A stretch of 64,000 nt of DNA from Rhodococcus jostii RHA1 (GCF_000014565.1 NC_008271.1:62001-126000); one strand, 5' to 3'; shown: positions 17,180 to 26,178, counted from the stretch's first letter. Translations and numbers: made by a program. The notes: generated from the sequence alone by a model not told the origin.

Positions 17180-18130
17180 ATGGGGACGACATTTCACGGG
17201 CCGGGTCCCTGGCCGCACATCACCCGCGCCATTCGAGTGAGGGGGCCACGCCACGCCGCGATCGCCTATCTCGGCGAGGACGCGCCGACGCTGCTGCCGT
17301 TGCGGGCCGGCGATCTCCTCGTCGTGAACGCCTCCCGAGCGGCGGTGCGCGCGCATGTGACCTCGCCGATTGCGCTTGCGTACTACGTCGAGGCCGGGGT
17401 CCGGGTCCTGTCGTCGCCGAACCTGCACGCCAACGTGATCGCCACCAGTCGGCGGGCGGTCATCGGCTCCGCGAATGCCTCCCACAGCTCGACGATCGCC
17501 GATGAGGCCGTCGTCATCACCGACGACCCGGAGGTCGTGGCCGCCGCCTGGACGTTCATCGACGGTATCGAGGAGATCACCGAGGTTGATCAGGCGTTTC
17601 TCGACAACGCCAGCACCGCATGGCAGATCGGTCGGTCGGTGCCGATCCCCGGGGTCGGTGGCCGGGTGCGCGCCGAACTGGATTTCCTTCCTGCACGGGT
17701 GACCCGGATGTTCCTGCGGCACATCGTCGAGTACGAACCCAGCGTCACCGAGCAACAGACCTGGGACACCCAGGCGCGCCGGCATCACACCGCCACCGCG
17801 GGGCCGGCAGCGACATATCAGCTCGAATGGTTCCGCCTCGACGACCGGCGCGCCCGCCTCAGGCGTGGCGATGTCCTCATTTTCGTCACCGACGACAATG
17901 ACTGGATTTACCCGCCGGCAGTCGTGGACTCAGACGCCATCGCGATTCCGCACACGCACAGGGCCTTCGGCCACCTCTTGCTCGTTCGGGCGGATCTGCA
18001 GCCGGTCTCGGTTGCGGACGCCGAACAACAGCTCGCCGATTTCGGGCACCCCAATCCCCGGCTGACCACAGATCACCGGATCATCTCCGCCAGCCTGCGT
18101 GCCGCGCTACTCCGACTCTGGAACCTCTGA
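17180..18130 (+). CDS. phospholipase-D-like (degenerate HKD) protein
   Basis: 316 residues from the ATG at 17180. Around residues 80-105 the sequence LHANVIATSRRAVIGSANAS follows the PLD motif H-x-K-x4-D-x6-GSxN, but Lys is replaced by Asn and Asp is missing, so it is probably a non-catalytic or diverged PLD-like domain (the kind found with some nucleases and helicases). The rest is specific to this family (FIDGIEEITEVDQAFLD, FLRHIVEYE, YQLEWFRLDDRRARL). The ribosome-binding site is weak and an in-frame start further upstream is possible. A broken copy of the middle part lies on the other strand at 7025-7405. Neighbours do not reveal a pathway. Confidence 0.6.
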   Translation: MGTTFHGPGPWPHITRAIRVRGPRHAAIAYLGEDAPTLLPLRAGDLLVVNASRAAVRAHVTSPIALAYYVEAGVRVLSSPNLHANVIATSRRAVIGSANASHSSTIADEAVVITDDPEVVAAAWTFIDGIEEITEVDQAFLDNASTAWQIGRSVPIPGVGGRVRAELDFLPARVTRMFLRHIVEYEPSVTEQQTWDTQARRHHTATAGPAATYQLEWFRLDDRRARLRRGDVLIFVTDDNDWIYPPAVVDSDAIAIPHTHRAFGHLLLVRADLQPVSVADAEQQLADFGHPNPRLTTDHRIISASLRAALLRLWNL

Positions 18131-18333
18131 CCTGGATCCGCTGACCCAGCGGCGGATCGGACCATTGAGGACCTGACTTTCAGCTGGCGCGACTACTGTC
18201 CGGCTGAGCGACACGCCCGAGCGCGTGCGGGGGTCCTTGGAGAAACCATCACCTGGCGGATTCACTGTCTTCGCGCCAAGCACCGCGCAACTGTCCGACT
18301 GAGAAGCTCGTAACAAGAGTGAGCAGGAGTGAA

Positions 18334-18870
18334 ATGCCCGAGCAGTCGTGGATCGCTGCCCAAGAACTGTACGACCAGGGATATACGGTCGATGGAGCAC
18401 GTCAGCTCTTCGGGGAGCCAAAGACAGGCCCCGACGGAACCCTCGGTTGGGAAGACGATTGGATCGACCGCGCAGAAGGAAGGGCCCTCATCCCTGTACT
18501 GCCCTTCCTTATCGAACGTCTGCGCGGACATTCCGAGGTGGGAGAGGCTGCTGGTGAGCTGGTCAGGCTCTACGAGGAGCTCAATCGTCGAGTAGGAAAT
18601 GATGGTGCTCCCGATCCGCTCCATCACCATGAAATCTCCGAAGATGAGCTGGTAGAGCTGGGAAATGACCGCGACGCCCTCAAGGCGATCTACGGGTCGC
18701 CGCACCGTTGGACACAAGAGCCTGTGGTCGAGGGCAATTCGGTTCCGTTCATTTCGCAGGAACGAAGCCGGTTCGGAGATGGTGCGCGATTGGTCGGAAG
18801 GCGGAATCTCCGGTGGTGGCTCAAGAGTGCAGTCGGCGAAGTGGCGAACAAGCAGAGCGAGAACGCCTGA
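18334..18870 (+). CDS. hypothetical protein, unrecognised
   Basis: 178 residues, acidic, with good coding character and no transmembrane segment. AGGAG lies 4 bases before the ATG at 18334; a GTG at 18319 is an alternative that would place this site inside the gene. The composition (VLPFLIERLRGHSEVGE, LVRLYEELNRR) suggests a helical soluble protein, with WLKSAVGEVANKQ at the end. No family is recognised. It is encoded alone, with the Lsr2 pair convergent downstream. Confidence 0.75.
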   Translation: MPEQSWIAAQELYDQGYTVDGARQLFGEPKTGPDGTLGWEDDWIDRAEGRALIPVLPFLIERLRGHSEVGEAAGELVRLYEELNRRVGNDGAPDPLHHHEISEDELVELGNDRDALKAIYGSPHRWTQEPVVEGNSVPFISQERSRFGDGARLVGRRNLRWWLKSAVGEVANKQSENA

Positions 18871-18957
18871 CTAGAGAGCTTCCCTGTGCCAATAGCCGGG
18901 CCCGGACTGCGGTCGATGGGGACGTGTCGTCTCCCCAGGTGAATGAGCCGATCCGGC

Positions 18958-19287
18958 TTACCAGTCCGATGCGCTGGAGGTGATCTCTCGGGCGCGGTGG
19001 GACCAGTCCGGGTCGCGTACCAGAGCGGTGATGGCGGTGGCCATCTGCTCGGTGTTGCCGTCGATGCCGAGCCGGCGGAGCGTGCGGGCGATGCGCGCGG
19101 GGTGGGCCGGCCACCGACCACCGGTGGTTTCGACCAGGGCAGCGAGGACGGTGGCCGCCTCGGTGTCGCTGAGTTCCACCGGCTCACCGGTCATGCCTCG
19201 TAACCCGCGGCTGCCGGTGGTCAGCCAATGCGCGCTCGCCGCTCGGCGCACCGAGGCCCGGTACCAGGGATTACGCAGCGATCGCAT
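18958..19287 (-). CDS. hypothetical protein in the lsr2 operon
   Basis: 109 residues from the ATG at 19287 (AAGGAG 6 bases upstream). It follows the lsr2 gene by 16 bases on the same strand and so is probably co-transcribed with it. Helical and Arg/Ala-rich (TEAATVLAALVETTGGRWPA, then HPARIARTLRRLGIDGN), with no membrane segment. The family is not recognised; position suggests a partner of chromatin or plasmid-packaging functions. Confidence 0.7.
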   Translation of the reverse strand: MRSLRNPWYRASVRRAASAHWLTTGSRGLRGMTGEPVELSDTEAATVLAALVETTGGRWPAHPARIARTLRRLGIDGNTEQMATAITALVRDPDWSHRAREITSSASDW

Positions 19288-19303
19288 CAACGCTCCTTCG
19301 CGT

Positions 19304-19648
19304 TCAGTGGGCGTCCTGGAACGCCTGCTCCACCTCGGCGGGAATGCGCCCGCGCGAGGAGATTTCATAGCCCTGTTCGGCCGCCCAGGCGCGGATCTCC
19401 TTGGAGTTCCCCCGCCGCGGCGGGGCGTCCGGGGCGACGGGCCGATTCGAGCGTCGTTTCCGGCCACCGACCCGGGTGGCGTGCTCGATGAAGAATCCGA
19501 TCTGCTTGTGAAACTTGCTGGCGTGCTTGCCTTTCAAATCAATTTCGTAGTCCACCCCGTTGACGGAAAAGGTGATGCTCTCCCCGTCCTCACCGAAGAC
19601 GGTTCCGTCGATGTCGTCGACCAGTTCGACAACTACCTTGCGCGCCAC
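19304..19648 (-). CDS. lsr2: Lsr2-type nucleoid-associated protein
   Basis: H-NS-like xenogeneic silencer that binds AT-rich DNA. 114 residues: N-terminal dimerisation domain (ARKVVVELVDDIDG, then VDYEIDLKGKHASKF), a basic Arg/Lys linker, and the C-terminal domain with KEIRAWAAEQGYEISSRGRI, whose RGR inserts into the minor groove. The GTG at 19648 is chosen because homologues begin with (M)ARKV; a GTG at 19666 is possible. GGGGA lies close upstream. The downstream 109-residue gene and two neighbouring DNA-binding genes on the same strand make this a packaging cluster. Plasmid-borne lsr2 copies often act to reduce the cost of the plasmid. Confidence 0.92.
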   Translation of the reverse strand: MARKVVVELVDDIDGTVFGEDGESITFSVNGVDYEIDLKGKHASKFHKQIGFFIEHATRVGGRKRRSNRPVAPDAPPRRGNSKEIRAWAAEQGYEISSRGRIPAEVEQAFQDAH

Positions 19649-19879
19649 AGTTCCCCGATCTCTCACATTGCCTGATACAGCAGGCAGAACCCTACTGGCG
19701 GCGGCGGCCGATCAGGGCAACCGACCCCGGGGACGTGTCATCTCCGCAGGTCACTTGCCGGTTGTACGGCGCAGGAGCAGACGGGGGTCCTATTGGGTGT
19801 GCACCCGGGTATCCCTCAAGGGGCCGAGCGCGAAGTAGATGGGCGGCGGACAGCCCGACCCACCGCCCATTCTCGCAGG

Positions 19880-21181
19880 TCAGGTGCCGCTGCCGCGGTC
19901 TCTCCGACGAATCCGCTCACGGCGGGCATGTTTGGCGAGCAGGTGTTTCCGGTTGTTCGGGGCGCGGAACATCTCGTCGAGCATCCGGTTCTCGATGTTG
20001 TGATGGAAGCGGAGGATGCGTGTGGCCGCCAGATGCACCAGCTCCTGGCGGTTCGAGCTGAGCCGTTCGGCGAGGGCGTCGAGGTGCGCGAGGAGTTCGT
20101 CGTCGAGGGCGACGTCGACCCGGGCTATGCGTGGCGGGGCGGCGGTGCGGTGTGCCTGCGCGAGGGCCTCCCCAGCCGCCGGGTAGGCGATGAGTTTGCG
20201 AATTCCGACGCGGAGCAGCGCGGAGACCCGGCGGGGACCGTACTCGTCTGCCAGCTCTTCCAGGCGGCGTTTGGTGTCCTCGTCGAACCGGAAGACGTGC
20301 CGGCGCCCGAACGGGTTCCCCTGCGGACTCGGTGCTCGAGTGGGCGTGTGGGCCGGTTGGTCGGCGGCCGCGGCCTGCCGGCGGCGAGTATCCCGGGCGA
20401 GGAGCCTGGCCCGGTTGGCGTCCCCGCGGTAGATCTCCTCGGTCACCGCCTTCTCGAGGTCCCGCGGGTTCGCCAGCAGCTGGCGGGCGGCCAGGCGCAT
20501 GAGTTCGGCTCGGTCGGAGTCGAGCCGTTCGGCGAGGGTGTCGAGTTGGCCGCGCAGGTCGTCGTCGAAGTGCACGTTCGTGCGCGGGCCGAGGGCTTCC
20601 GGGGTCAGGTCGCGGGAGGTGCCGATCGTGGCCAGGTCGGCGGCAAGGTCTCCCGGGTTGTCGAGGAGTCGGCGGACCGCGACCCGGATCGCTGCGGCGG
20701 TGCGGGCGTCGCCGTTGCGGCTGATCAGCTTTTCGAGGCGGACCAGGGTGGAGCGGTTGAGGTACACGCGGGTGCGGTAGGTCAGATCGGTGCGGGTGTC
20801 TTCGCGGAGCACCGGGTGGCGGAATCGTCCTGCCCCGGTGAGGAAGCGGTGCAGTGCGACGCGGACGATCGCGCTGCGGTCGGTATGGAACTCGTGGGCG
20901 ACCTGGTGGAGGCGAGTGTTGGTGGCGGGGTCGAGGTCGAGGTGTCGCTCCGCCCAGGGGAAGCGGCGGGCGTCGGCGGAGGCTCGGCGGGCCTGGGCCA
21001 GTGCTTCGGGCACCCGGTCGGCGTCGGCGAGAAGTCGACGCGCGGCCACCCGCACCAGCGCCCCGAAGCGCCGCGGGCCGATGCCGGCGGCCAACTCCTC
21101 AAGCCGTTGCTTGGTCTCCTGGTCGAAGCGGAGCGGGATCGGATCCCCCACCGGTACCCGGCCCATGTTCGTCTCGCTCAT
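19880..21181 (-). CDS. protein of six tandem ribbon-helix-helix-like modules
   Basis: 433 residues from ATG 21181. Six modules of a short strand plus two helices begin near residues 15, 79, 137, 199, 293 and 354: IPLRFDQETKQRLEELA, RHLDLDPATNTRLHQVA, TRVYLNRSTLVRLEKLI, TNVHFDDDLRGQLDTLA, HVFRFDEDTKRRLEELA and VDVALDDELLAHLDALA. Each is followed by a helix ending in RLAARQLL-like sequence. This is the Arc/CopG ribbon-helix-helix pattern, where normal proteins have one module and dimerise; six would give three built-in dimers. Linkers are Pro/Ala/Arg-rich. It lies between lsr2 and the four-domain Lsr2-like protein, all on the minus strand. A perfect 12-bp palindrome 140 bp upstream may be its own operator. 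Confidence 0.75.
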   Translation of the reverse strand: MSETNMGRVPVGDPIPLRFDQETKQRLEELAAGIGPRRFGALVRVAARRLLADADRVPEALAQARRASADARRFPWAERHLDLDPATNTRLHQVAHEFHTDRSAIVRVALHRFLTGAGRFRHPVLREDTRTDLTYRTRVYLNRSTLVRLEKLISRNGDARTAAAIRVAVRRLLDNPGDLAADLATIGTSRDLTPEALGPRTNVHFDDDLRGQLDTLAERLDSDRAELMRLAARQLLANPRDLEKAVTEEIYRGDANRARLLARDTRRRQAAAADQPAHTPTRAPSPQGNPFGRRHVFRFDEDTKRRLEELADEYGPRRVSALLRVGIRKLIAYPAAGEALAQAHRTAAPPRIARVDVALDDELLAHLDALAERLSSNRQELVHLAATRILRFHHNIENRMLDEMFRAPNNRKHLLAKHARRERIRRRDRGSGT

Positions 21182-21618
21182 CACCGGCCATTGTTCCGGT
21201 AAGTCCCGGGACCTCGATTCGCACCCCAGGGCACCCACCGCCACCACAATCGGTCACTGCGCCCTGGCGAGCCGGTTGCTGCGAAAAGCAGTGGCGCCAT
21301 GTACGGAGACAATACAGCGATACATTGCAATGTTAGAAGCCCTCGGAGGAGGCCGTGCCGGGCCCCCGGCGGCCGGCCACCGCGAGCGGGAGCATTCAGA
21401 GGCAGTGCCGGCCCGGAACCTCGGTGCACACCGTCGACCAGCGCTCGTGAACGCAACCTCCCGCACCAGTCGCACCGACCGTACGCCCGCGTTCATGACT
21501 ATGACACCGGCGCGCTCATCTTCGGTGAGCCTGGCTTCGAAAAGACAGGCAAGGTCCGTCCACTGAACGTCCGTCGGATTGAGAGAAAACCCGGCAACCC
21601 GGAGTCGGTGTGTCACGC
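21182..21618. other. intergenic region with a palindrome
   Basis: 437 bp between two DNA-binding protein genes on the same strand. A minus-strand frame at 21254-21622 is open but has no ribosome-binding site and no recognisable motif. The notable sequence is the AT-richer stretch near 21310-21340 with the palindrome listed separately. Confidence 0.4.
21322..21333. promoter_or_regulatory. perfect 12-bp palindrome, candidate operator
   Basis: ACATTGCAATGT is self-complementary over all 12 bases, in an AT-rich patch about 140 bp upstream of the six-module ribbon-helix-helix gene. Ribbon-helix-helix proteins usually bind short palindromes near their own promoters. The link is inferred from position. 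Confidence 0.4.
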
Positions 21619-23358
21619 TCAAGAGCGGACACCACTCCGTTCGCCCACAGCCGGCAACCTTGCCGCAGCGTCATGGAAGGCACGCACGATTGCGGCCGAA
21701 ATCCGACCGCGGAAGGACACTTCACGACCCTCCCTGATCGCCCACTCTCGAATCTCCTTGGCCGTCTTCTTCGCCGGAGCCGTACCCGCCGCCGCTCCCT
21801 TCACCGAAGCCTCCTTCTCGACAACCTTCTCCCCGGCCGTTGTCGCCCCGGCCGTCTTCCCCGCTGCTGTCTTCTTCGCTGCTGTCTTCTTCGCTGCTGT
21901 CTTCGCCCCTGCCGTCTTCTTCATTGCCGTCTTCTTCGCTGCCGTCTTCTTCGCTGCCGTGTTCTTCGTCGGAGCCTCCTTCTCGACAACCTTCTCCGCG
22001 GCCGTTGTCGCCCCGGCCGTCTTCCCCGCTGCTGTCTTCTTCGCTGCTGTCTTCTTCGCTGCTGTCTTCGCCCCTGCCGTCTTCTTCATTGCCGTCTTCT
22101 TCGCTGCCGTCTTCTTCGCTGCCGTGTTCTTCGTCGGAGCCTCCTTCTCGACAACCTTCTCCGCGGCCGTCGTCGCCCCGGCCGTCGTCTCCGCGGCCGT
22201 TGTCGCCCCGGCCGTCTTCCCCGCGGCCGTCTTCCCCGCTGCCGCGTTTTTCGCCGGAGCCTCCTTCTCGACAACCTTCTCCACGACCGTCTTCTTCGCC
22301 GGAGCCGTCTTCGCGGCCGTCTTCTTCGCCGGAGCCGTCTTCGCGGCCGTCTTCACCGGAGACTTCCTCGCAGCCGCCTTCTTCGCAGCCGTCTTCTTCG
22401 GCCCGGTCGTCTTCGCCGGAGACTTCTTGGCGGCCGTTGTCTTCGCCGGAGCCTTCCCCGCGACTATCTTCTTCTCGGCCGCCTTCTTCGCCGGCACCGT
22501 TCTTGCCTGAGCCTTCGTCGCCTGAGCGTCATGGAAAGCTTGCACGATCTCGGCCGAAATCCGACCGCGGGGAGACACTTCGCGACCCTCTCCGATCGCC
22601 CACTCTCGAATATCCTTGGTCGTCGACTTCGCCGGAGCCGTGATCACCGCCGGCACCTTCGTGGCGACAAACTTCTCCGCAGCCGTCGACTTCGCCCCAG
22701 CCGTCTTCACCGGCAACTTCCTCGCAGCCGCCTTCACTCCGGCCGCCTTCTTCGGCCCTGTCGCCTTCGCCGGCGACTCCTTCGCGGCCGTTGTCTTCGC
22801 CGGAGCCTTCCCCGCGACTATCTTCTCCTCGGCCGCCTTCTTCGCCGGCACCGTTCTTGCCTGAGCCTTCGTCGCCTGAGCGTCATGGAAAGCTTGAACA
22901 ATCTCGGCCGAAATCCGACCGCGGGGAGACACTTCGCGACCCTCTCCGATCGCCCACTCTCGAATATCCTTGGTCGTCGACTTCGCCGGAGCCGTGCTCA
23001 CCGCCGGTACCTCCGTGGCGACAAACTTCTCCGCGGACGTCGACTTCGCCCCAGCCGTCCTCGCCGGCGACTTCCCCGCAGACGCCTTCTTCGGCCCTGT
23101 CGTCTTCGCCGGCGACTTCTTCGCGGCCGTCTTCTTCGCGGGAGCCTTCCCCGCGACTATCTTCTCCTCGGCCGCCTTCTTCGCCGGCGCCGCTTTTGCC
23201 TGAGCCTTCGTTGCCTGAGCGTCATGGAAAGCTTGAACAATCTCGGCCGAAATCCGGCCGCGGGGTGACACTTCGCGGCCCTCTCCGATCGCCCACTCGC
23301 GGATCTCCTTGGTCGCCGCCTTCGTCGAACCTTCGGAAATCCTCGGTGATACCGCCAT
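21619..23358 (-). CDS. four-domain Lsr2-like, histone-H1-like DNA-binding protein
   Basis: 579 residues. Four copies of the Lsr2 C-terminal DNA-binding domain (pattern KEIREWAIGEGREVSPRGRI, then SAEIVQAFHDA) occur near residues 17-47, 130-160, 248-278 and 534-564. Each carries the minor-groove RGR; the last has SFRGRI. They are joined by linkers made almost wholly of Lys, Ala, Thr and Pro (AAKKTAAKK, APAKK), like eukaryotic H1 tails and mycobacterial HupB. The Lsr2 dimerisation domain is absent. The first three domains are regularly spaced (about 115 residues); the long last linker contains a perfect 165-bp internal duplication. The predicted role is multivalent binding and bridging of AT-rich DNA. 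The gene is the largest of a packaging cluster with lsr2. Confidence 0.85.
   Translation of the reverse strand: MAVSPRISEGSTKAATKEIREWAIGEGREVSPRGRISAEIVQAFHDAQATKAQAKAAPAKKAAEEKIVAGKAPAKKTAAKKSPAKTTGPKKASAGKSPARTAGAKSTSAEKFVATEVPAVSTAPAKSTTKDIREWAIGEGREVSPRGRISAEIVQAFHDAQATKAQARTVPAKKAAEEKIVAGKAPAKTTAAKESPAKATGPKKAAGVKAAARKLPVKTAGAKSTAAEKFVATKVPAVITAPAKSTTKDIREWAIGEGREVSPRGRISAEIVQAFHDAQATKAQARTVPAKKAAEKKIVAGKAPAKTTAAKKSPAKTTGPKKTAAKKAAARKSPVKTAAKTAPAKKTAAKTAPAKKTVVEKVVEKEAPAKNAAAGKTAAGKTAGATTAAETTAGATTAAEKVVEKEAPTKNTAAKKTAAKKTAMKKTAGAKTAAKKTAAKKTAAGKTAGATTAAEKVVEKEAPTKNTAAKKTAAKKTAMKKTAGAKTAAKKTAAKKTAAGKTAGATTAGEKVVEKEASVKGAAAGTAPAKKTAKEIREWAIREGREVSFRGRISAAIVRAFHDAAARLPAVGERSGVRS
21836..22165. 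repeat. two identical 165-bp tandem units inside the Lsr2-like gene
   Basis: Units 21836-22000 and 22001-22165 appear identical base for base and keep the reading frame (55 codons). They encode the Lys/Ala/Thr linker beginning at EKVVEKEAPTKN on the coding strand. Perfect identity implies a recent duplication or ongoing recombination, so linker length may vary between isolates. Confidence 0.85.
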
Positions 23359-23619
23359 CGTGCTCTCCTTCTACGTCAGGGCAATCGTCGAACGCACACA
23401 GTAACGGCAGGCTCGTCCCGCAAATGCGGAAGCTCACCGAACTAACAATTCAACGTCTTTAAGACATTGTCCATGTGGACAGACCACACACGATCGTCTT
23501 CGAGCCCTAAATCACATCGCACCGAGCCTCATGCAGGACGAGCACGACGCACCCCGACAGGGACCATTCTCCACCGAAATCCCGAAATCCCTTCGGCAGC
23601 TGCGGTGTTGGAGTGGTCG

Positions 23620-23950
23620 ACACTGCCGAGTCCGGTGTTCACGGTGCCGAGCAGGGTCTGCGCCCGACGGCCCACCACCAACTCACCGAAGACTGCGCCA
23701 CACTTCCGGCGGTGCAGCACCTCCCGGACTCCGGCCACAGCGGCACCGAACCTTCCCTCGCGAAGGCCCCGCGCCGGCCACATCCCCAGCCGCCCGGAGA
23801 ACACCGTCGTGGCCGTGCCGCCGCATTCGGAGTGTGCTCACCCCCAGCCGGCATCATTCTCTTCCGCACCGCACTCACACACGGTTCACCCGAAACCGAC
23901 TGCGGCACCGTGCACACGAGTGGAGACAACTCGACACAACACCGCGATGA
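23620..23950 (+). pseudogene. remnant of an Rv1733c-type membrane protein gene
   Basis: Positions about 23800-23950 align at the DNA level with the 3' end of the better preserved copy at 27672-28275 (GAGAACACCGTCGT-GGCC, then CCGAAACCG-A/G-TGCGGC, and the ending H-EW-QL-TPR before the stop). The reading frame is interrupted several times and the upstream part is unrecognisable. It is a decayed paralogue. Confidence 0.5.
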
Positions 23951-24843
23951 TCAACAGGCACCGGGACGGCCACCCCTCGCGACAACAGTGGGGCGCGCGC
24001 CGGCCGAGACACCGCCGGTGCTCCCTCCGATCAGCTGGCGTCAGCCCGTACGTCGCCGCGTTATCCCGATGTCAGATCGAATATCGTGAAGGAGCGAGGC
24101 GAGCACCATCTCTCGGGCCCATCCGTCGGCATCGAGCGGCGCCGACCGCACCATTATCAGCGTCGGTGGTTTTCCGTCCGCCGACCAGCGTGCGCGCGAG
24201 TTCAGTGCATCCGTGCCGGCACTCGTAATGCAGCCCCCGCGCGACGATCGTGTAGGTCAGAATGTCGGTCGCGGTTCGGTGGGTCTGCGCGTAGTCCCAC
24301 CCACGTGCACGCCGTCAGCGAGGCGCCCCGGCCGAGCCCGATGATGTTCCGCTGGCCACCGCAGGACCGCCACCTCGACATCCTCGTCGAACACCAGTTC
24401 CGTCAACGACTTGTCGGCCAACGGCCCGCGTGCGGACGATCAGGTCCGGTGCGATGCCTGGCCGCGCAGTATTCCCTCGGCAACCACGGACAAACCGATA
24501 TACACCGCGGTCCACTCCCCCATCGCACCTGTTCCCTTCAGCGCTGACAAGGTCCCGGGGCACATCGTCACGGCTCGGCATCCGGCAGCGCCACCTAACA
24601 GAATGAACTGCGTGGCGCACAGAGTCCGCCGCGCGGCGAGATCGGCTGTGCTGAGGGAGAAGGTGTTGCCGGCCCGCCGGGACGGGTCAGGGTTTAAACC
24701 TCGCCCCAGCGGTCATCCCCGACCCGGACGGCCAGACCGACACAGCAGAGGCAGCCGGGCGCCCCACTCCGTCCGGTGCCGCGCCTCGCCGCACCGACCG
24801 TCTGAGCACAGACCGGGCAATCAGCACGACGAAGGGATCGACG
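23951..24843. other. degraded region, no intact gene
   Basis: About 890 bp with fragments that look coding on the minus strand. One lies around 24075-24310, where one frame reads DILTYTIVARGLHYECRHG and LARTLVGG without a start codon. I cannot name a family. The last 150 bp contain the promoter region of the patatin gene. Confidence 0.35.
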
Positions 24844-26178
24844 ATGGAACCGCACGAACCGCACAACCTCAATCCAGGGCCAGGCCCCGATCCGTCCCGG
24901 GTCGCCGTGGTGGTCGCCGGTGCCGGAGCGCGCGGAGCCTACGAGGCCGGCGTTCTGTCCGTCGTCGTGCCATTCCTGCGCGCGGGCGGCATCACACCGG
25001 ATCTGTTCATCGGCACCAGCGCCGGAGCGATCAATGCGACGCTGTTCGCCGCCGGCGCCCACCTGCCAGCCGACGACCAGGCCGCCGCCGCCCTCGCGGT
25101 CTGGCGGAGCGTGGACATCGACGACGTGTTCCGGCCACTGATGTACAGCGGACCCGCCACGATCGCACGCTGGGCCGGTCAGCTCTGCGGAATACCGGGG
25201 ATTCGCCTGACGAGTCTGGTCGACACCACGCCACTGGCCCGGACCGCCCACCGATTGGTCGACTGGCGACAGCTCGCAGCGAACCTCGACGACCGACGGA
25301 CGTCGCTGGCGGTGGTGACCACCTCGGCCGCCAACAACCGGACGGTGGTCTTCGTCGATAGGAACGGTGCCGCCCCGCTCCCGCCACCGGACGCCAACCG
25401 CGCGATCGACTACCGCGATGTGCGGGTCACCGCCGAGCACGTCCGGGCCTCCGCCGCGATTCCGGCACTGTTCCCCGCGGTCGAGGTATCCACCCCCAAC
25501 GATGCGCGAGGCTGGTACGCGGACGGTGGGATCCGGCTCAACGCCCCACTCAAACCGGCGCTGTCCCTGGGCGCGCACAAGTTGGTCGTCGTCGCCACCC
25601 ACCCGGCGGTCTACCCCCCAGTGCCGAACACCGGCGAGGAGCCGGGACCACCGGATGTCGACGACATGGTCGTGCGGGTGCTCGATGCCGCTCTGGTCGA
25701 TCGGATGGTCGAGGATCTGCGCACCCTCGGCAAGATCAACGAACTCGTCGCCGATGGTCGCCGGACCGGCACCGGCCGGCACCACCACTACGTCGATGTG
25801 CCCTACCTGTTCTTCGGCCCCGAGACACGCGGTTGCCTCGGCACCCTCGCCGCCGAGGCATTCGACGACCGGAACCGGTGGCCGGCCGGCGCATGGCGCA
25901 TGCTTCGCAATCCGGACCTACTGCTCCTGGGTCGACTGCTCGGTGGCGACGGCGCCCGCCGCGGAGACCTCCTCAGCTACCTGCTCTTCGACCGCGGATT
26001 CATCAACGCCGCAATTTGTATGGGACGACGGGACGCACACCTGCTCCTGGCAGGCACAGACCAGCCACCCTGGCTCACCGGAGCGCCGAAGCACGTCCCG
26101 CCCCAGCGGATCTCCGTCCACGCCGCAATGCAGACGCACGGCGCAGGAATCGGCGCCGAGACCACCGACACTGCCTGA
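24844..26178 (+). CDS. patatin-like phospholipase
   Basis: Cytoplasmic or membrane-associated serine lipase of 444 residues with a Ser-Asp dyad. Visible: the oxyanion loop VAGAGARGAYEAG, the nucleophile elbow GTSAGA (Ser about residue 59), and the catalytic Asp in YADGGIRLNAPL at about 222. The C-terminal 200 residues are family-specific and end in a disordered tail. AAGGGA about 9 bases before the ATG supports the start. It is encoded alone among broken genes; no cyclase or other signalling partner lies nearby, so a CBASS-type effector role is not supported. The substrate (phospholipid or neutral lipid acyl esters) is unknown. Confidence 0.9.
   Translation: MEPHEPHNLNPGPGPDPSRVAVVVAGAGARGAYEAGVLSVVVPFLRAGGITPDLFIGTSAGAINATLFAAGAHLPADDQAAAALAVWRSVDIDDVFRPLMYSGPATIARWAGQLCGIPGIRLTSLVDTTPLARTAHRLVDWRQLAANLDDRRTSLAVVTTSAANNRTVVFVDRNGAAPLPPPDANRAIDYRDVRVTAEHVRASAAIPALFPAVEVSTPNDARGWYADGGIRLNAPLKPALSLGAHKLVVVATHPAVYPPVPNTGEEPGPPDVDDMVVRVLDAALVDRMVEDLRTLGKINELVADGRRTGTGRHHHYVDVPYLFFGPETRGCLGTLAAEAFDDRNRWPAGAWRMLRNPDLLLLGRLLGGDGARRGDLLSYLLFDRGFINAAICMGRRDAHLLLAGTDQPPWLTGAPKHVPPQRISVHAAMQTHGAGIGAETTDTA

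Noticed and set aside
20190..21566. Several long plus-strand frames opposite the ribbon-helix-helix gene
   Set aside because: Antisense shadows of a high-GC gene. They are Arg/Ser-rich without domains, while the minus strand shows six regular modules.
21610..23462. Long plus-strand frames opposite the Lsr2-like gene (Leu/Arg-rich, Ser/Pro-rich and Phe/Ala-rich)
   Set aside because: They are antisense translations of the Lys/Ala repeats. Only the minus strand shows Lsr2 domains and a normal start.
24844..26178. Patatin as a CBASS (CapV-like) effector
   Set aside because: No CD-NTase/cyclase or ancillary CBASS genes lie nearby, and the protein has the general patatin layout.
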